Below, one piece after another: positions 6,394 through 8,519 of a stretch of DNA of 8,519 bases. The notes beneath the pieces are model-generated. The model saw only the letters and a program-made list of their open reading frames with translations. It was not told where the DNA came from and did no database searches. Position numbers and translations under genes: made by a program. This DNA is from Chlorobiota bacterium (GTDB taxonomy: Bacteria > Bacteroidota > Ignavibacteria > Kapaibacteriales > NICIL-2), in assembly GCA_003695605.1 (NCBI GenBank), contig RFIK01000220.1, positions 1-8,519 of the forward strand, in the 5' to 3' direction. Position 1 is the stretch's first letter. The number at the start of each line of letters is the position of its first letter.

Positions 6394-7341
6394 TTACGCC
6401 TGCATGGAAAAGTATGCGTGCTTGAAAAATTCCTCCTGAAAAACATCGTCTCGAACCGCATCTGCTTTGGCGGATTGGAGCTGTTCTTCCCAGTCGTGCG
6501 CTCCCCAACGCATCAGCTCTGCAGCAGCAAGCTCAGCGGCCCGTCGCCGGCGCTCGATAGCCTCCAGAAGCTGCGCCCGTCGAGCGGCAATCCAGTGAGG
6601 ATCTTCGAGCAGCGCCGCAAACGAGAACGGCTCTTGATGTTGCATCCGCGCTAACCGCCGCTGTTCATAATCGAGGCGGTAGAGGAGACGCCGGTGGATT
6701 CGCTCAAGCGTTTGGAGCGTATCGCACGCTCCAGCGCGATAGTGTGCTTCGATGCATACAATGCCATAAATCGCACGGAGCCGTTCCACATCGCCGCGCC
6801 CGTAGGCATCTTGGACAACATTCCAGTAGAGTGCAAACAGCTGCGGATCACCCTCACGATCGGGATGGAGCTTTTTGACGAGTTCTCGGTAGAGCTGCAC
6901 GCACTGTTTCGTTCGCGTTGAGGGATTCTCCGCGCCATCAGCGACACAGGCTGTCGGAACGCTACTCTGCGGTGGTGGATCGCTAAACCGGCGCGACTCC
7001 CGCTCGACGAACTGGCAGATTCGTTCCAAGAGCTGGGGAGTAATCGGTTCACCTCGCCGAACGTAAAGGCTGACAAGCTCGCAGACTCGTTGTGCTTTCC
7101 ACGCACGGAGCGTTTCCGTTTGCAAGGTGTGTTCGAGCTCACCAAACAATGCCGCGTACCGCTCCAGCAGTAACGGACGCTCCTGGCACGTTAGAATGAA
7201 CCAGCGGTAGAGAAGCTCGCGAAGTTCTTCCACAACCGCTGCAATCGAAGCCCGGAGGAACTGCACCTGCGGATGGATAGTGATCGCTCGATCCGTCGTT
7301 CCTGACATGCGTTGCAGTTCGATGATCGCACTCGGCGGCAC
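6394..7341 (-). CDS. J-domain-like (DnaJ-like) protein with C-terminal helical extension
   Basis: This 315-residue protein resembles a little-studied J-domain family of Bacteroidota and Firmicutes. In that family a helical N-terminal part (here LLLERYAALFGELEHTL at 57-73, then a long helix rich in Arg/Glu) precedes a short J-like segment. The segment is LYRELVKKLHPDREGD at 150-165, with the HPD tripeptide at 159-161 that in J-proteins stimulates the Hsp70 ATPase, followed by AYGRGDVERLRAIYGI at 179-194. A low-complexity linker (about 120-145) separates the two parts. The C-terminal third is strongly charged and helical, with Arg/Glu/Ala runs and possible coiled coil (about 210-300). No signal peptide or membrane segment is seen, so it is probably cytoplasmic. 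A role as a DnaK co-chaperone is inference. The start is GTG 7341, 5 nt after the WD40 gene stop; ATG 7308 is an alternative. It is not a full DnaJ: no G/F region or zinc finger. Confidence 0.72.
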   Translation of the reverse strand: MPPSAIIELQRMSGTTDRAITIHPQVQFLRASIAAVVEELRELLYRWFILTCQERPLLLERYAALFGELEHTLQTETLRAWKAQRVCELVSLYVRRGEPITPQLLERICQFVERESRRFSDPPPQSSVPTACVADGAENPSTRTKQCVQLYRELVKKLHPDREGDPQLFALYWNVVQDAYGRGDVERLRAIYGIVCIEAHYRAGACDTLQTLERIHRRLLYRLDYEQRRLARMQHQEPFSFAALLEDPHWIAARRAQLLEAIERRRRAAELAAAELMRWGAHDWEEQLQSAKADAVRDDVFQEEFFKHAYFSMQA

Positions 7342-7346
7342 GTGTA

Positions 7347-8519
7347 CTAACGAATCACGAGCAAACTTACTGCAGTCGTCACTGTTGGACCATAAATCAC
7401 AACGCGATAGGCTCCCGACGAGTATTGCGAGAGGTTCAACTCGATACGATGTACTCCGCGCTCGAGATCCCCACGAAAGAGCACCGATGCGTCAGCTCGC
7501 GCGAGGCTTTCGAGTTCGATTTGGTAACCGCCTGCTTCAATTGCCGAAAACACCAGCGTTGCTGTCTGATTAGCTGGATTGGGTGCTATGAAGGGTTCGA
7601 CGTGCTCGGTGAAGGTCGGAACACGCTGCTGCTGCGTGCGGCAGAGCGTATCCACAACGATTTCCCCGTTTTCTACTCGTTCGAGCACAAACGCCTCGAC
7701 CGAGCGCTCCCACGTAATTCCCTCCGGCGCAAGTAAGCGTATTTCTTCCTGCGCGCGGGTAGATACCAACAGTTGGAGCAGCACCATTCCGACCGTATCT
7801 CTACCACCGAACTGGAGCGGTACCTGCAGCGTGTCGTACATTCCGCGACGAGGGTGATCTGCATAGAACGCCCGATCTCCAACCAGTGCTGCCGATGGTG
7901 GCAGCACAATCCGACACCGCGCCAGAAACTGACCCTGCTCAAACAGAGGCACAACGTACTGCCGATCGAGCAGGATGGGCAGAGAAACAGTATCGCCGAC
8001 CGCACCGCGGCAGGAGCCTATCCGTAAACCGAATGGATAGCGTACGACCACCATGACACTCTCGGAAGCAACTGGTGTTCGCTCGAACGTCCAGTAGCTG
8101 AGCTTCCCGCTTGCCGTCGCGACAAAGAGGGTATCGTTGAATGGATGTGCGCCGAGTACAACGATGGCATCGCCTATCTGGAGTGGCGGATGCACTAGCT
8201 CTCCACCGCCAATACTCCACTGGCAAAGCACGCCGGTAGCACTGCCACCGAACAAGCGGCTTCCATCTCCACTGAATGCAAGCGCCTGCGGAGTTGAACC
8301 AAGCTCACCGAAGACGCGTTCTGCATACCAATTGGCGTAGTCCCACAGGCGAACAGTGCCATCGAGACCTGCTGAGGCAAGGTACTTGCCACGCGGTGAA
8401 AATGCAACTGCAGTCACCGCATATGCTGTGCTGAGATTATCCGCATGCCGGAGCCAAATTCGGTTGGTGCTGCTCCCAAGCGTTTCCCAGGGCTCGACGA
8501 TAATGACGCCATCTGCACC
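7347..8519 (-). CDS. WD40-repeat protein with T9SS-type C-terminal sorting domain (partial, 5' end outside window)
   Basis: The frame is open to the window edge, giving 390 residues of the C-terminal part. A beta-propeller portion comes first: AVTAVAFSPRGKYLASAG then DGTVRLWDY (about 33-59) is a textbook WD40 repeat, followed by degenerate repeats ending in GVLCQWSIGG and GKLSYWTFE. The middle (about 150-300) is beta-rich with a VGDTVSLPILLD stretch, like the cohesin/Ig-like domains of Bacteroidota surface proteins. The last 80 residues begin with APNPANQTATLVF and end with LSQYSSGAYRVVIYG and a hydrophobic strand, which fits the type A sorting domain recognised by the type IX secretion system. 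The protein is therefore probably secreted or cell-surface attached; the signal peptide would be outside the window. Its ligand or role is unknown. An in-frame GTG at 8417 is internal, not the start. It ends 5 nt before the J-domain gene. Confidence 0.82.
   Translation of the reverse strand, partial: GADGVIIVEPWETLGSSTNRIWLRHADNLSTAYAVTAVAFSPRGKYLASAGLDGTVRLWDYANWYAERVFGELGSTPQALAFSGDGSRLFGGSATGVLCQWSIGGGELVHPPLQIGDAIVVLGAHPFNDTLFVATASGKLSYWTFERTPVASESVMVVVRYPFGLRIGSCRGAVGDTVSLPILLDRQYVVPLFEQGQFLARCRIVLPPSAALVGDRAFYADHPRRGMYDTLQVPLQFGGRDTVGMVLLQLLVSTRAQEEIRLLAPEGITWERSVEAFVLERVENGEIVVDTLCRTQQQRVPTFTEHVEPFIAPNPANQTATLVFSAIEAGGYQIELESLARADASVLFRGDLERGVHRIELNLSQYSSGAYRVVIYGPTVTTAVSLLVIR

Noticed and set aside
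7308..7341. Whether the J-domain-like gene starts at GTG 7341 or ATG 7308
   Set aside because: Neither start has a Shine-Dalgarno and the first residues are not conserved enough to decide, so I kept the longer form and noted the other.

Overview
All genes that can be supported lie on the minus strand, so the window is read from its high-coordinate end to its low end. It looks like chromosomal DNA from the Bacteroidota/Chlorobiota side of the FCB group (Chlorobi/Kapabacteria/Ignavibacteria-like, moderate-to-high GC). The evidence is the order rplM-rpsI-rpsB-tsf-pyrH-frr, a C-terminal domain of the type IX secretion (T9SS) sorting kind, lipid A genes of a Gram-negative, and start codons that nearly all lack a Shine-Dalgarno sequence. 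The taxonomic placement is an inference.

Layout in transcription order. (1) 8519-7347: the C-terminal part of a WD40-repeat protein with a beta-rich middle region and a T9SS-type sorting domain. (2) 7341-6394: a 315-residue protein with a J-domain-like HPD segment, starting 5 nt after the previous stop. (3) 6320-2168: the translation block: L13, S9, S2, EF-Ts, UMP kinase and ribosome recycling factor. (4) 2136-1492: a SRAP-family (YedK/HMCES-like) protein that shields abasic sites. (5) 1483-392: lpxB, lipid A disaccharide synthase. (6) 395-1: the N-terminal part of a DUF374 acyltransferase related to LpxJ. It overlaps the lpxB stop by ATGA and runs off the window.

The translation genes encode two ribosomal protein pairs, the EF-Tu exchange factor, the enzyme that makes UDP for pyrimidine nucleotides, and the factor that splits post-termination ribosomes. 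lpxB and the DUF374 gene form a tightly coupled lipid A pair. The SRAP gene sits between them and frr with short spacers, so the run from frr to the acyltransferase may be one transcript.

The longer spacers hold structure. The rpsI-rpsB spacer (137 nt) and the pyrH-frr spacer (101 nt) each contain a good hairpin without a U-tract, and the spacer before rplM holds a Bacteroidota-like -7 promoter box. I saw no tRNA, rRNA, CRISPR array, insertion sequence or attachment site. Most of the window is conserved housekeeping DNA. The less ordinary parts are the J-domain gene next to the ribosomal operon, the SRAP gene inserted before the lipid A genes, the LpxJ-like acyltransferase and the spacer hairpins. 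I did not find convincing evidence of a wholly new system.
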